A stretch of 64,000 nt of DNA from Costus lasius. Taxonomy: Eukaryota; Streptophyta; Magnoliopsida; Zingiberales; Costaceae. Numbering within the stretch: the first letter of the stretch is position 1; each line of letters begins with the position of its first letter. Of the stretch, positions 10,868 to 22,187 are shown in pieces. The position numbers were made by a program, and so were the translations under genes. Where the stretch lies: the NCBI GenBank assembly GCA_027563935.2, contig CM050447.1:19174001-19238000 (forward strand). The letters are read 5' to 3'. The notes under the pieces are model-generated. The model saw only the letters and a list, made by a program, of their open reading frames with translations, was not told where the DNA came from and searched no databases.

Positions 10868-12502
10868 TGTTAGGCCCAGCCCTAAAAATAGGGCCCAGAC
10901 CAATTGGGCCTTGACCAAAGGTCAAAATCGGCCCAACAAAACCAAAATCGAAAATGGAAACTCGATTTGGGGAAAAACGAACGACGCGAACGCACGTCGT
11001 TCGCTCGCTCGAATCGGGAACGACTCCGATGGCGTCTCCAGTGGCCGGAGGCCTCGTTCGACCCAGCGGGAAAGATCGCCGGACAAAGTCGCGTCGCCAA
11101 GTGGTAATCTTCCGGCCGGCGAAGCAGCGGCGGCACGCGCAACCGATGAGGCAAACGCTGGCGGATCGATGGGAAAAGACGACGCGAAGTCGTCTCGTCC
11201 ACATCCGTCAGTTGGTGATGATGGTAAGCAACTGGAAGGACGACGAGGGAGGCGTCTCGTCCAGCGTCGCCGAAGTCTTCCCCGTCCGGTCCCATTGCCT
11301 GCAGCTCCGCGTGATGCAGGAACACGCAGAGTCAAAAGGGGACGATACAGCATCGTTCGACCCAGCGGGCCGAAGGAGCGGTGATCCTTGATCCGTCGGA
11401 CCGAAGAAGGAGCCGATCAAGTTGGTGACGAAGCAGTATGGTGCGGAATGGAGTGAGGAGACGAACTCGTCCAAACGCGGCATGGGAGTTCGTCCGGAGC
11501 AGCCCCAAAAGTCACCTGCCGTCTGGTGACATCGCGTGGAGACGACGCCCGTAGAGCAGGGCTTCGTCGCCTATAAAAAGGCGCAGCCGGCGAAGCTCAA
11601 GGAAGAGGAGACGGCTGCGAGAGGTAAACTTGTGTTCGGTAAGGAACCAAACCAAAGTGAGGAAAGTGGACGGCCGGACCTAAAGGCGGCGACGGGACGC
11701 GGTAAGCTCGGGACGGCGAGGTTGAGAACGAACCTCGTCCGCCCCTTTCTCCCGTTCACCACTCCTCCCAGCGACTCCTCGGTGATCCCGGCGAAGGCCA
11801 TCGGTGGCCCTCGTCCGACGTGCTTCGGTGGTGAGGGTGGGTGGTACGAAGCACACTTGACGCCTGCTCCCTTGGGAGCGAGATCCACGTCGCGTTCTCC
11901 ACCAAGCTCTCTCCTCTTCTCTCCATCTCCGTCCTCTGCTCGATTCGACCGAGTTTGGGGCGGTGGCTTCAGTCAGACAGCGTTCTCCAGCAAGTCGACG
12001 AACGCCGTAGGAAGAGGGCGGCGAGGTCCTTTCAGTCCGCGCGAACTCCGAACGCGGCGACTGCACCGGCGTAGTTCGACGCCTCCCGTCCGACGCGAAC
12101 GAAACAACGGGTTTCGTACACGAATGCTGACGTGGAGCTTCGTTGATGCTTGGATCAGAAATCGAACCCGGTGCCGAAAGTGAAATTCGAGCGCAAAATT
12201 CGGTTTCAGACGGGGGTTATTTCGATCGGATTCGGGCACAGATCCGACCCATTGAAGGTATAAAACCCTTTCTCTGTTTAATGATTTAAATACTGATGTG
12301 TCTCTCTCTTTTCTCTCTCCTTGCTGGACTGGAACGAGGACATGAACCCTCGTGGGGGCTGAGGGGTGCGCGTGAACGCATTCCTGCCGGTCACGCTGAA
12401 CAATAGAACGAATTTGAACGTTTAGCCCTGCGTGGCATTCGAATAATTGTAATAAATTAATCAAAAATTTGATTCATTTCATTGTATAATACAGGGCGTG
12501 AC
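10868..12502 (+). repeat. G2 5' LTR
   Basis: Begins TGTTAGGCCCAGCCC and ends GGGCGTGAC. It matches 14449-16069 along its whole length at a few percent divergence; one clear indel is a ~14-bp insertion near 10897-10912. Long open frames inside it are GC-rich shadows present on both strands. Confidence 0.9.
11570..11579 (+). promoter_or_regulatory. G2 LTR TATA box
   Basis: CCTATAAAAAGG is a strong plant TATA element about 700 bp into the LTR. It is kept in the 3' LTR at 15136-15146, so it probably marks the U3/R region. Confidence 0.6.
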
Positions 12503-12506
12503 TGTT

Positions 12507-12519
12507 TGGTATCAGAGCG
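12507..12519 (+). promoter_or_regulatory. G2 primer-binding site (initiator tRNA-Met)
   Basis: TTGGTATCAGAGC lies 4 bp after the LTR end. It is the same tRNA-Met complement used by K1 and G3. Confidence 0.8.
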
Positions 12520-12555
12520 AACACTGATCCAGCTGCAAAAATCTGAGGAGAGAGA

Positions 12556-13605
12556 ATGGTATTGTCCAACACAGACCGTATCTCTCAGCTTGAGGAAGCT
12601 GGGGGAGATCTGGCTGCTCTCCCCAAGGAGACCCTTGCGGAGATACTAAAGAGCCTGTTGGCCTCCACTACTGAGTTGCAGACTCAGGTGGAGAATGTAT
12701 TGCGGGACATGGAGGTCTACAAGACCGAACTGGCCGAGCTGTAGCAGGAGGTGTCTACACAATGCCGGGCGGCTGAGGCGAACATGGGGGTCGCGCCGCG
12801 TCGGAGGGTTCCAGAGCCCGGATCCTTTTCAGGGGTCCGCAGTGCCAAAGAGGTAGAAAATTTCCTCTGGGACATGGAGATGTACTTCCAATCGGCCCAA
12901 GTCCCCGCGGAGGAACAGGCTCTTGTCTGCGCAGCCTATCTGTCCGACGACGCCAAACTCTGGTGGCGTACGCAAGCTGCACCGACTCTTTTAGGGGAAT
13001 TCCAGAATTACCAGCTCTCGTGGGAGGACTTCAAGATAGAGCTGAAGAGGCAGTTCATGCCCGGAAAGACGTCTTGGGTGGCACGAGAGGCCCTCTTCAA
13101 ACTCAAGCACACGGGGAGTGTGCGCGAGTATGTGAAGAGCTACACCGCCCTAATGCTCGAGATAGACGACATGGCAGAGCAGGACAAGCTCTACCACTTC
13201 CTGGCCGGACTGCAGACATGGGCGCAGAAGGAGTTACGATGATAGAAGGTTGTAACCTTAAAAGAGGCAACACTTGCGGCAGACGCACTAGTCGATCTTC
13301 GGATACTAGACAAGGTGGTCCCGGCCCCTCCGAACCGCAACCGTGGGACCCCCTATCTAAAGGGGAAGCAGCCCTTAGCAGCGAGGAGGCTAAACTTCAA
13401 GGGCCCGAAGGAGATCAGGGCTCCGAAGGGGATCGGCCAGCCAGCAAAACAACCGGCTGCTTTAGGGTGCTACATTTGTGGAGGCCCCCACTTTATGAGG
13501 GATTGCCTCAAACGCAGCATGGTCACTGCTATCGTCGCCGAGGAGGGCAAGAGGGAGAAGCAGGCCGGAGAGCTAGAGGACACCGCCACCCCGAAGCTAC
13601 TGTGA
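12556..13605 (+). pseudogene. G2 gag with three in-frame stops
   Basis: One frame runs from the ATG at 12556 to 13605 and is interrupted only by TAG (12742-12744), TGA (13240-13242) and TAG (13243-13245). An N-terminal helical part is followed by a retrotransposon gag domain (VENFLWDMEMYF through YHFLAGLQTWAQKELR), a basic linker and a CCHC knuckle, CYICGGPHFMRDC, near 13470. There are no frameshifts. Each stop is one C-to-T step from a Gln or Arg codon. About 350 codons. The match to G1 gag (LEIDD...LYHF...LQ.W; CYICGGPH) supports a chromovirus origin. Confidence 0.85.
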
Positions 13606-14435
13606 GATGATCTTTATCGATGTTTTGTAGGACTTAGTGGGAGTCCTATATCTTAAAACTATGTTTTAATGTTTTGTGGATGTTTTGTAAGCCCCTGCTG
13701 AGGGCAAAAACAATTTAAGTGGTTGCATTAGCACACCACTAAGTACTATTAATGCAATTCCTCTTTTTATGGAATTCTTGGTTCGACAAATGAGATTTTT
13801 TTAAAAAGGATTAATATACCTTAAAAACCGCTAATTGAGGAAAAGTTAGCAGACTTTAAAACTGCTATTCGAGGAAAAAGTTGGCAGACTTCAAAACTGC
13901 CATTTAAAGTGGTCAAGTTAGCAGACTTTAAAACTGCTATTCGTGGACTAAAAGAGTGATTAGACTCTAAAACTTCGATTTAGGGAGAAATAAGGAAGAG
14001 TTAGCAGACTCTAAAACTGCTATGCGGTATAAGAAGAATGGGCGATGTCCAACTAAAACAAAAGAGATCCCTCTTCTTATTTCCACTATGTCAACTTCGC
14101 GTAAATGGACGCCTTTATGTGAGGGAAACTTGGGTGGACAGCAAGGAAAAATCCTTAAAAATCAGTCTAAGCTGAGTTTCTCGTCATAAGGGGACGCCTT
14201 TATGAGGGGAAGACTCGGGGAGGCAAAATGAAATTGGGCGCGCTAAGTTACTCTTCGACGGAGGTGGTACGGGACACCTTCGAAAGGGAGAAGACTTAGG
14301 CGTAACCAAATTGGACGATTCTCCCTAGCGATCCAATTCGATCACAGACCTTGTGGAACCCTCTCCTGCAATTCAATGAAAATACGAGTGCGAGTCGAAC
14401 CGCACTAAAGATTCGTCGAGGGCGACGGACGACTT
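13606..14435 (+). other. G2 internal non-coding region with tandem hairpins
   Basis: No protein signature. Hairpin units TAGCAG-N9-CTGCTA at 13847-13867, 13919-13939 and 14002-14022, and TGGCAG-N9-CTGCCA at 13882-13902, lie 35 to 83 bp apart, with a degenerate unit near 13960. Stem changes are paired. Two related lines near 14105 and 14190 share GGACGCCTTTATG. Confidence 0.7.
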
Positions 14436-14448
14436 AGGAGGGGGAGAA
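14436..14448 (+). promoter_or_regulatory. G2 polypurine tract
   Basis: AGGAGGGGGAGAA directly precedes the 3' LTR. It is the expected primer for plus-strand synthesis. Confidence 0.85.
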
Positions 14449-16069
14449 TGTTAGGCCCAGCGCTAAAAATAGGGCCCAGACCAAAGGTCAAAATCGGCCC
14501 AACAAAACCAAAATCGAAAATGGAAACTCGATTTGGGGAAAAACGAACGACGCGAACGCACGTCGTTCGCTCGCTCGAATCGGGGACGACTCCGACGGCG
14601 TCTCCAGTGGCCGGAGGCCTCGTCCGACCCAGCGGGAAAGATCGCCGGATGAAGTCACGTCGCCAGGTGGTAATCTTCCGGCCGGCGAAGCAGCGGCGGC
14701 ATGCGCAACCGATGAGGCAAACGTTGGCGGATCGATGGGAAAAGACGACGCGAAGTCGTCTCGTCCACATCCGTCAGGTGGTGATGATGGCAAGCAACTG
14801 GAAGGACGACGAGGGAGGCGTCTCGTCCAGCGTCGCCGAAGTCTTCCCCGTCCGGTCCCATCTCCAGCAGCTCCGCGTGATGCAGGAACACGCGGAGTCA
14901 AAAGGGGACGATACAGCATTGTTCGACCCAGCGGGCCGAAGGAGCGGCGATCCTTGATCCGTCGGACCGAAGAAGGAGCCGATCAAGCTGGTGACGAAGA
15001 AGTATGGTGCGGAATGGAGTGAGGAGACGAACTCGTCCAAACGCGGCATGGGAGTTCGTCCGGAGCAGCCCCAAAAGTCACCTGCCGTCTGGTGACATCG
15101 CGTGGAGACGACGCCCGTAGAGCAGGGCTTCGTCACCTATAAAAAGGCGCAGCCAGTGAAGCACAAGGAAGAGGAGACGGCTGCGAGAGGTAAACCTGTG
15201 TTCGGTAAGGAACCAAACCAATGTGAGGAAAGTGGACGGTCGGACCTAAAGGCGGCGACGGGACGCGGTAAGCTCGGGTCGGCGAGGTTGAGAACGAACC
15301 TCGTCCGCCCCTTTCTCCCGTTCACCACTCCTCGCAGCGACTCCTCGGTGATCCCGGCGAAGGCCAGCGGCGGCCCTCGTCCGACGTGCTTCGGTGGTGA
15401 GGGTGGGTGGTACGAAGCACACTTGACGCCTGCTCCCTTGGGAGCGAGATCCACGTCGCGTTCTCCACCAAGCTCTCTCCTCTTCTCTCCGTCTCCGTCC
15501 TCTGCTCGATTCGACCGAGTTTGGGGCGGTGGCTTCAGTCAGACAGCGTTCTCCGGCAAGTCGACGAACGCCGTAGGAAGAGGGCGGCGAGGTCCTTTCG
15601 GTCCGCGCGAACTCCGAACGCGGCGACTGCACCGGCGTAGTTCGAAGCCTCCCGTCCGACGCAAACGAAACAATGGGCTTCGTACACGAATGCTGACGTG
15701 GAGCTTCATTGACGCTTGGACCAGAAATAGAACCCGGTGCCGGAAGTGAAATTCGAGCACAAAATTCGATTTCGGACGCGGGTGATTTCGATCGGATTCG
15801 GGCATAGATCCGACCCATTGAAGGTATAAAACCCTTTCTCTGTTTAATGATTTAAATACTGATGTGTCTCTCTCTTTTCTCTCTCCTTGCTGGACTGGAA
15901 CGAGGACATGAACCCTCGTGGAGGCTGAGGGGTGCGCGTGAACGCATTCCTGCCGGTCACGCTGAACAATAGAACAAATTTGAACGTTTGGCCCTGCGTG
16001 GCATTCGAATAATTGTGATAAATTAATCAAAAATTTGATTCGTTTCATTATATAATACAGGGCGTGACA
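14449..16069 (+). repeat. G2 3' LTR
   Basis: Begins TGTTAGGCCCAGCGC and ends GGCGTGACA. It is the partner of the 5' LTR. The intact CA end here shows the 5' copy has lost or changed its last base. Confidence 0.9.
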
Positions 16070-16162
16070 CCTACTATGTCACCCTCAATAAGTCATTTCT
16101 CTCTCTATCTTATGGCCTAGTACGTCACCCTCAATAAGTTATTTCTCTCTCTATCTTTCACA
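16070..16162. repeat. 46-bp tandem duplication at the G2 insertion site
   Basis: Two copies of a unit built on GTCACCCTCAATAAG and TTTCTCTCTCTATCTT follow each other, at 16070-16115 and about 16116-16160. The second begins TATGGCCTAG, the same bases that precede G2 at 10858-10867. Confidence 0.7.
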
Positions 16163-16467
16163 TGTGCTTTATGTATATATAATAAAAGAAGAAAAATACT
16201 TGTGCTTAAAGGTTTTAAGTAGAGGGGTCAAATGTAAAATTTAAGCATACTACAAAAGCACAAGATCAATAAGGATTCAAAAATTCTCTAACCGTTGTTT
16301 AAAATGATTTTTAACCAATTATACATACATGAAAATTATATCAATAAATTAAATATTTTTTCCAAGCCAATCTAATATTATATTAAACAATTATAATATA
16401 TATCGATGGGTGATAGACTCGGTATATATTTAGTTAAGGGTCCCAGTTAGTATTTGTACACCCTAAC

Positions 16468-16930
16468 ACTGTGTTTAGTTGGGTAGATGGAAACAGGAAA
16501 GGATGAGAAAGTTAAAAAGAAAAAAAAATAAGAAAGAAAAAAAAGGAGTATAAAAAAAAATTTGAATAATTAATATAGACAACTTTTATTTTTTTTATAC
16601 TCATATTATATAAATATTATCAAATAATATATAAAATAACTATTGAATATTATAAAATATTATAAAATTAATTTAAAATATTAAAACCATTAAATATTTT
16701 AAAATTAGTTAAAAATTATTAAATACCACTAAATATTATGTAAGCGTGAGAATATGCGAGCAGTGTAACATGATACTATTTTCGCCCAAATCGGATGGAT
16801 CAATTTTCGAAGGAAAGTGAGATAGTTTTTCATTTAGTTTTCTATCTCTTATTTTTTATCCATCCTATTAAACACAAAATTTATCTATTTTCCGTCCTTT
16901 CCACTTTCCATCCACCCTATTAAACACAGT
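16468..16930. mobile_element. MITE-like element with terminal inverted repeats
   Basis: ACTGTGTTTAGTTGGGTAGA at the left end pairs imperfectly with the right-end sequence ending AAACACAGT, over about 24 bp with 4-5 mismatches. The 463-bp interior is AT-rich and non-coding. No convincing target duplication is visible, so hAT versus PIF origin is undecided. Confidence 0.65.
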
Positions 16931-17891
16931 ATAAAAGCAACAAGTTTACTAGACTCAAACATTCTAAAGGTAGACTTTAGAGTCCACTCTCATAAGGTAT
17001 TTATGGTTAAGCACTCTAAGCGGCCATATAATTAGAATATCCCAAACGATTGAGGATTGGAGAAATGCTTTTATAGATACTCAAGAAAGGTTAAACCCTA
17101 ATTAAGTACTAAGTGACCCAATGTTTAAGTCTCATAGCTCTTCTTGTTATGATGATTTTGTTTAATTAGATAGTCACATAAAGCACGACTTTGTTTAATC
17201 ACACAGTTATGAAGTTGAAACTCATCATAGTGAAGGTGCGATGGTCCTTACTTGGTCGCACTTCAGATTAGAAGTCAAGCATTTTCTGTAACTATAGCTT
17301 GCCTCTTGACGTCCATAAGAGGTCCTAAGCACTTTCTTCTATGTATGAGAAAAAGTATTGTCTTCGTTGAGACTTTGAAGCCAAATTTGATTCATTCAGC
17401 ACTCATTCAAATGTCAGAAAAGTAAAGAAGCCAACAGGCCTTCAGATTTTATTGCGAAATAAGTGTTTTTTTTCTTTAAATTCTTCTTTATCCAATTCGA
17501 TTCTGTCACGTGCACACTCAATCAACTCCGAGGAAGTAGAGTCCTATATGGTATACGTCTTTAAGTTCGCAACCATGCATGTGGACCTCCACCATGAGCC
17601 AGGCCCAATGGCCCATGTGGCTGGCTCTTGATGGTGCCGAAGGGCCATTTAGCCTTTTTTTTTCTTCGGGAGATATTTTAACACGAGGAACAGAGGCAGT
17701 TCGCCAGATGCTTGCCGGCAACGAAAACTGCAGAGGAACGCCAACAAGTCAAGCTGGGCCCCTTCGTTTCAGCATACGGAGGCCCAAAGCAATGATCAAG
17801 TGGTCGTTCTCCAACCGCGATGTTTCTTGTATCTAAACAGATACGTTCCCCGCGCGCACCTGTGAGGCTGTGACCTACCGCCCTCCCTATG
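16931..17891. other. Intergenic DNA, nothing recognised
   Basis: No conserved coding frame. Short frames near 17579 show no domain. This is probably old upstream DNA of the AAE3-like gene, pushed away by the solo LTR. Confidence 0.4.
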
Positions 17892-19078
17892 TGTCACGCC
17901 CCGGTCGGATCGGCCTGGAAACAGCGCTTATCCGCTTCCTAGAGCCGTCCGGCGGAATACCGGAACGTAACTCGCCCTAGGGTTTCCGACCCAAAATCGA
18001 AACCCTAATCTCCCCGGATAATTTTTATCCCCAATTTACAATTCTCACGGAAAACCCTAACCCTAATTTAGAGAAAACCGATTGAAACCTTTAATTTCAA
18101 AATACCTCTCGGTCAAAATTGATTTTGACCACCAAATCTCGCCGTTCGATCGGAATGCTGACGTCAGCCCACGTCAGCCGCCGAAATCGAATTCGAAATC
18201 GTATTTTCGATTTCGCTTGCGTCAGCCGCCACCCGCTGACGTCACCAACGCCTCGTTTCGAACGCCCGTTGCGTTCGAAACTCGTCTTCGTCTTCGCGAG
18301 CTCGCCTTCGTCTTCTTCGTTGGAACGAACGTCGCCTGCGTTCGTCCAACGGCGTCACCTCTTCGCCGGAGATCAGTGAAACCGTCGAGGAAAGCCGCCT
18401 GCTTTCCTTCGTCCTTCACGTCACCACTCGACGTCCACCGTCGTCGAGCGAAACCGGCGCCAGCAAGCCACGGAAACAGAGGAACAGGGGAAGAACGCCA
18501 GTGAAGAAGAAAGCTTCGATTAAACGTTAAAAGCTACAAAACTCCTCCACTATCGTCGCCGACCCCCTGGTCGTCGACGGCCCTCGTCCCTCCCTCGCCG
18601 GCGATCCCTATCGCCGGTTACAAATCTCTGTTTTCTTTCCTCTCCTAAACTCTCGCTGGTGGTCCGCCGAAGAAGATCCCCCTCGCCGAAGAACCTCCTC
18701 AGGTTTTATAAAGGAAGCGCCGCCGCTCCCTTCCGCGCGACCCGTTCGCGCTGCTATATCCAGCTGCCTCCGCTTCCGTCGTCGACGACGAGGTCGTCGC
18801 TTGCGTCCGCGTCCTTGCCTCCGAGTCTTCCTCTACAGTCGCCACGTCGTCCGCAATACTCGGCTTCGTCCGCGCCCACACGCTCCGCCGCCTTCCCACG
18901 TCGTTCGCCGACGAACGCGTTCGCGTTCGCTTCGCTCGGCGAGGAAAGCGCTACAGTGCGTGAAGACGCCGTCGCACGCGAGCTCTGCGCGACTGTTTGA
19001 AGAGGAAAACGTGGATTGGGCCGCTGCTCGTTGGTTGAACGAGGGCTTGGGCCGAACCAATTAGACCGGGGCCTGACA
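17892..19078 (-). mobile_element. Solo LTR upstream of the AAE3-like gene
   Basis: A 1,187-bp block starts TGTCACGCCCCGG and ends CCGGGGCCTGACA. CTATG is duplicated exactly on both sides (17887-17891 and 19079-19083). There is no internal retroelement DNA. That is the signature of unequal recombination between two LTRs. The minus orientation is inferred because the other gypsy LTRs here end GGGCGTGACA. A TTTATAAA TATA-like site lies near 18706-18714. Its right end is 708 bp from the gene's start codon. Confidence 0.88.
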
Positions 19079-19083
19079 CTATG

Positions 19084-19786
19084 CGTGTCAGTGTTGCAAC
19101 CGGGTTCATCTTGGACTTTTGACCAGACCCGATCCAACTTCTGTGCGCCGCAGGGCTCATTCCCGGAATCATCCGCCGTGGGATTCCCTTCCTCGTGCGC
19201 GATCGCGATCATCGATTGCGTAAGCGCTTGAAAGGCGCTAGCCGAAGCCAAGAGGCCCAGATATTGGGATGGACCGGGCACGCCTTGACCGCAATTAAGT
19301 GAAGCCTTAAACACTGCGAGATCACGGAGGCGTAACAGGTGGAGGTCATATCTGACATAAAGGCCGACCTGGACTGACGCAGCTTCCGCTACTTTCCCTC
19401 GTTTTCCCTCAACCGCCGTCATCATTAACGCCTTTGCCATCCCACAGCTAGTGGCCAGAGTGCAAAGCCACCGTTCGGTTAGCCGGGTCGAAACGTTAAA
19501 AAGAATGAACGCTCCAGATTGCCTGTCCGGAGCACTCGTCCGTCCACGTTTGCCCGCACCAGCCGTCACCAGTGAGTCCAAGGCCGCTGCTAGCCAGCAG
19601 ACACACGCCTCTTTATTCCGCGTGACACGCGCGCGAAGTTACCTCATCCTGGGTTGCTCCACCGCGCCCTCCCCTATTTATACTCGACGCCCCTGTCGCC
19701 TTGTCTTCACAAGACTCACGTCCGGCTCTATTTTTTTATTCATTGGCATTGATCTGGGTGTAGCGGCTTGAGTTCTTACTTCGACG
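19084..19786 (+). promoter_or_regulatory. AAE3-like gene promoter and 5' UTR
   Basis: A TATA element, TATTTATA, lies at 19675-19682, about 105 bp before the ATG. That would give a 5' UTR near 75-80 bp. Everything left of 19079 is solo LTR, so only about 600 bp of original promoter remains next to the gene. Confidence 0.6.
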
Positions 19787-21624
19787 ATGGAAAGCCTCAC
19801 TCTCACCGGACTTCTGAGGAAGGCCGCCGGCGAATTCCCCACCCGGCGAGCCATCTCAGTGCCCGGCCGTTACGAGCTCACACACGCCCGCCTCCAACAG
19901 CTAGTGGATGCCACCGCCGCCAAACTCGAGGCCGCCGGCGTACGCCCTGGTGACGTCGTCGCCCTGGCCTTCCCCAACACCGTCGAGGTTGGTTTTGTTT
20001 CTGATTTTTATTAGTTCGATCCGCTTCGACGTGTAATTTGCAGCTCATTAACGGGAGATTTCACGTTCGTGCAGCTTGTGATCGTTTTCTTGGCTGTAAT
20101 CCGCGCCCGGGCCATTGCGGTGCCGCTCAACCCTGCGTACACTCGGGAGGAATTTGTTTTCTATTTGTCAGATTCTGAGTCGAAGCTCCTGCTGATCAAC
20201 GTGGAGGGTAACGCGGCCGCGGTGGCCGCCGCAACTGAGATCGGAATCTCCCGCGCCGTCGCATCACTCCCCGACCCCGCTGGTCCTTTGGAGTTATCCC
20301 TACCCAGCGGCAACATCGAGGTTGACAACGCCGTCTCTATCCGCATCAATGATGCCTCCGATGTTGCTCTGTTCCTGCACACCTCTGGCACCACAAGCCG
20401 CCCCAAGGGCGTGCCTCTTACCCAGCTCAACCTCGCCGCCTCCGTCAAGAATATTCGATCTGTGTACCGGCTCACCGAGTCGGACTCGACCGTGATCGTC
20501 CTCCCCCTCTTCCATGTCCACGGTCTGGTGGCAGCCCTCCTCTCTTCTCTATCCGCCGGCGCTTCTGTGGCACTCCCAACCGTTGGCCGTTTCTCGGCCT
20601 CGACCTTCTGGGCCGACATGCGCGCCACCGGCGCCACCTGGTATACAGCGGTGCCAACCATCCACCAGATCCTCCTCGACCGCCATGCCTCCCGACCTGA
20701 ACCATCCTACCCGAAGCTCCGTTTCATCCGGAGCTGCAGCGCCTCGCTGGCGCCGGCGATCCTGGAACATCTCGAGGTCGCCTTCGGTGCGCCTGTTCTA
20801 GAGGCTTACGCGATGACGGAAGCTTCACACCAGATGGCGTCCAATCCGCTGCCAGATGATGGTCCTCGGAAACCAGGCTCGGTGGGGCGGCCAACGGGAC
20901 TGGAGATGGCGATCCTGGACGAGGAGGGCGCATGCCGCCCTGCGAACATGCCTGGGGAAGTGTGCATCCGCGGGCTCAACGTGACCAAGGGTTACAAGGA
21001 GAACCCTGAGGCCAACAAGACGGCCTTCGCCTTTGGTTGGTTTCACACCGGCGATGTGGGCTTCCTCGACGCCGAAGGCTACCTTCACCTCGTGGGCCGC
21101 ATCAAGGAGCTCATCAACCGCGGAGGTAAGACGCCTCCCCTGCTCACCCCCACCCCCACCCCCACCCCCAAATCTTTCGACGATCAAATCACAGCCATCT
21201 GACCCTTAATCTTTGCCGCAGGCGAGAAGATATCTCCAATCGAGGTCGACGCAGTGCTGCTGGAGCATTCGGACATCGCGCAAGCAGTGGCCTTCGGCGT
21301 GCCGGACGACAAGTACGGGGAGGAGGTAGGCCGTCAAAAACCTAAAATTTTCAAATCTAAACCGCTGGTTTCTTAGATCGAACGGTGGTAATAAACTGAC
21401 GTGATTGGATGCAGATAAATTGCGCGGTGATACCGAGGGAGGGGGCGGAGATCGATGAGGCGGAGGTGCTGAGGCATTGCCGGAAGAACCTGTCGGCGTT
21501 TAAGGTGCCGAAGCGGGTGTTCATCACGGACTCGCTGCCAAAGACGGCGACGGGGAAGATCCAACGGCGGATCGTGGCAGAGTGCTTCGTGGCTCCAGCG
21601 AAGGCGCCGAGGGCCGGGGCTTAA
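19787..21624 (+). CDS. AAE3: AAE3-like oxalate--CoA ligase (ANL superfamily)
   Basis: Four exons, 19787-19987, 20075-21125, 21222-21325 and 21415-21624, all with GT-AG junctions in phase, give 521 residues. AAE3 enzymes activate oxalate to oxalyl-CoA with ATP and CoA, the first step of CoA-dependent oxalate breakdown. Visible signatures are the AMP-binding loop LHTSGTTSRPKG (about 168-179), YAMTEASHQM, the hinge-side GWFHTGDVGFLDAEGYLH, GRIKELINRGGEKISP across the exon 2/3 junction, and the C-terminal lysine motif PKTATGKIQRR. Length and the N-terminal LTGLLRKAAGEFP fit AAE3 rather than longer 4CL enzymes, though a 4CL-like ligase cannot be excluded. Intron 2 carries a (CCCCCA)n microsatellite at 21147-21171. 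The TAA stop at 21622-21624 is also one copy of the transposon target duplication, so the native 3' UTR now lies beyond 25831. Confidence 0.88.
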
Positions 21625-22187
21625 CGGCCTGTTTCGGTGGAAGGAAAGAAATCAGCAAAGAAAGGAAATAAAGAGAGAAAGGAAATAAGGAGGGAAAGAA
21701 ATGATTTCTTTCCTTTATAGGCCTTGTGTTTCAGTGGAAGGAAAGGAAATAAGAAAAAAATACAAAAATTTAAAATTAATTATATTATACATAATATATA
21801 AATAATTAGAAAAATTATAAATATTATAGTTGTTAATTATAAAAATACTATAAAAAATTATTAAAAACATAAAAGTACTATAAATTCTTATTAAAAATTC
21901 TTATTAAAAAGTTTAAAATTTTGACAGCATTTACCCTATTTTATAACACAATACCTGTATATACAATATAATGAATTCAACAAAATATAAATACACCACC
22001 AAAATATAAATATCATCAATTCAACACATAAGTACCATAACACAAAAAGCATCAAGTTCAACATTTGAATACAAAAGTGCACAGTTATATACCATCTACA
22101 CAATGATGGTTTAAAATACAATATGATAAAGTCCAACACAAGTCCAACTAAAGTCTAACATCAGGATCTACTAACATGAATATGTTA

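Larger units (their letters stand above)
10868..16069 (+). mobile_element. G2: gag-only LTR retrotransposon (TR-GAG type)
   Basis: Two long LTRs (10868-12502 and 14449-16069) flank only 1.95 kb of internal DNA. That holds a tRNA-Met primer site, one gag frame, a hairpin array and a purine tract, with no protease, reverse transcriptase or integrase. Flanking pentamers are CCTAG (10863-10867) and CCTAC (16070-16074), a target duplication with one change. Gag resembles that of chromovirus G1, so a G1-like relative could have supplied enzymes in trans. Non-autonomous elements of this layout are known in plants as TR-GAG. Confidence 0.9.

Noticed and set aside
11536..12183. 215-codon open frame, repeated at 15102-15749
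   Set aside because: It is the same stretch of the two G2 LTRs, overlapped by long frames on the other strand. The GC-rich, stop-poor composition explains it, and no domain is visible.
18754..19581. 275-codon minus-strand frame upstream of the AAE3-like gene
   Set aside because: It spans the right solo-LTR boundary and the AAE3 promoter, so it cannot be an old gene; no family resemblance.
20161..20661. 166-codon antisense frame within AAE3 exon 2
   Set aside because: Shadow of a GC-rich exon; the plus strand has all the ligase motifs.
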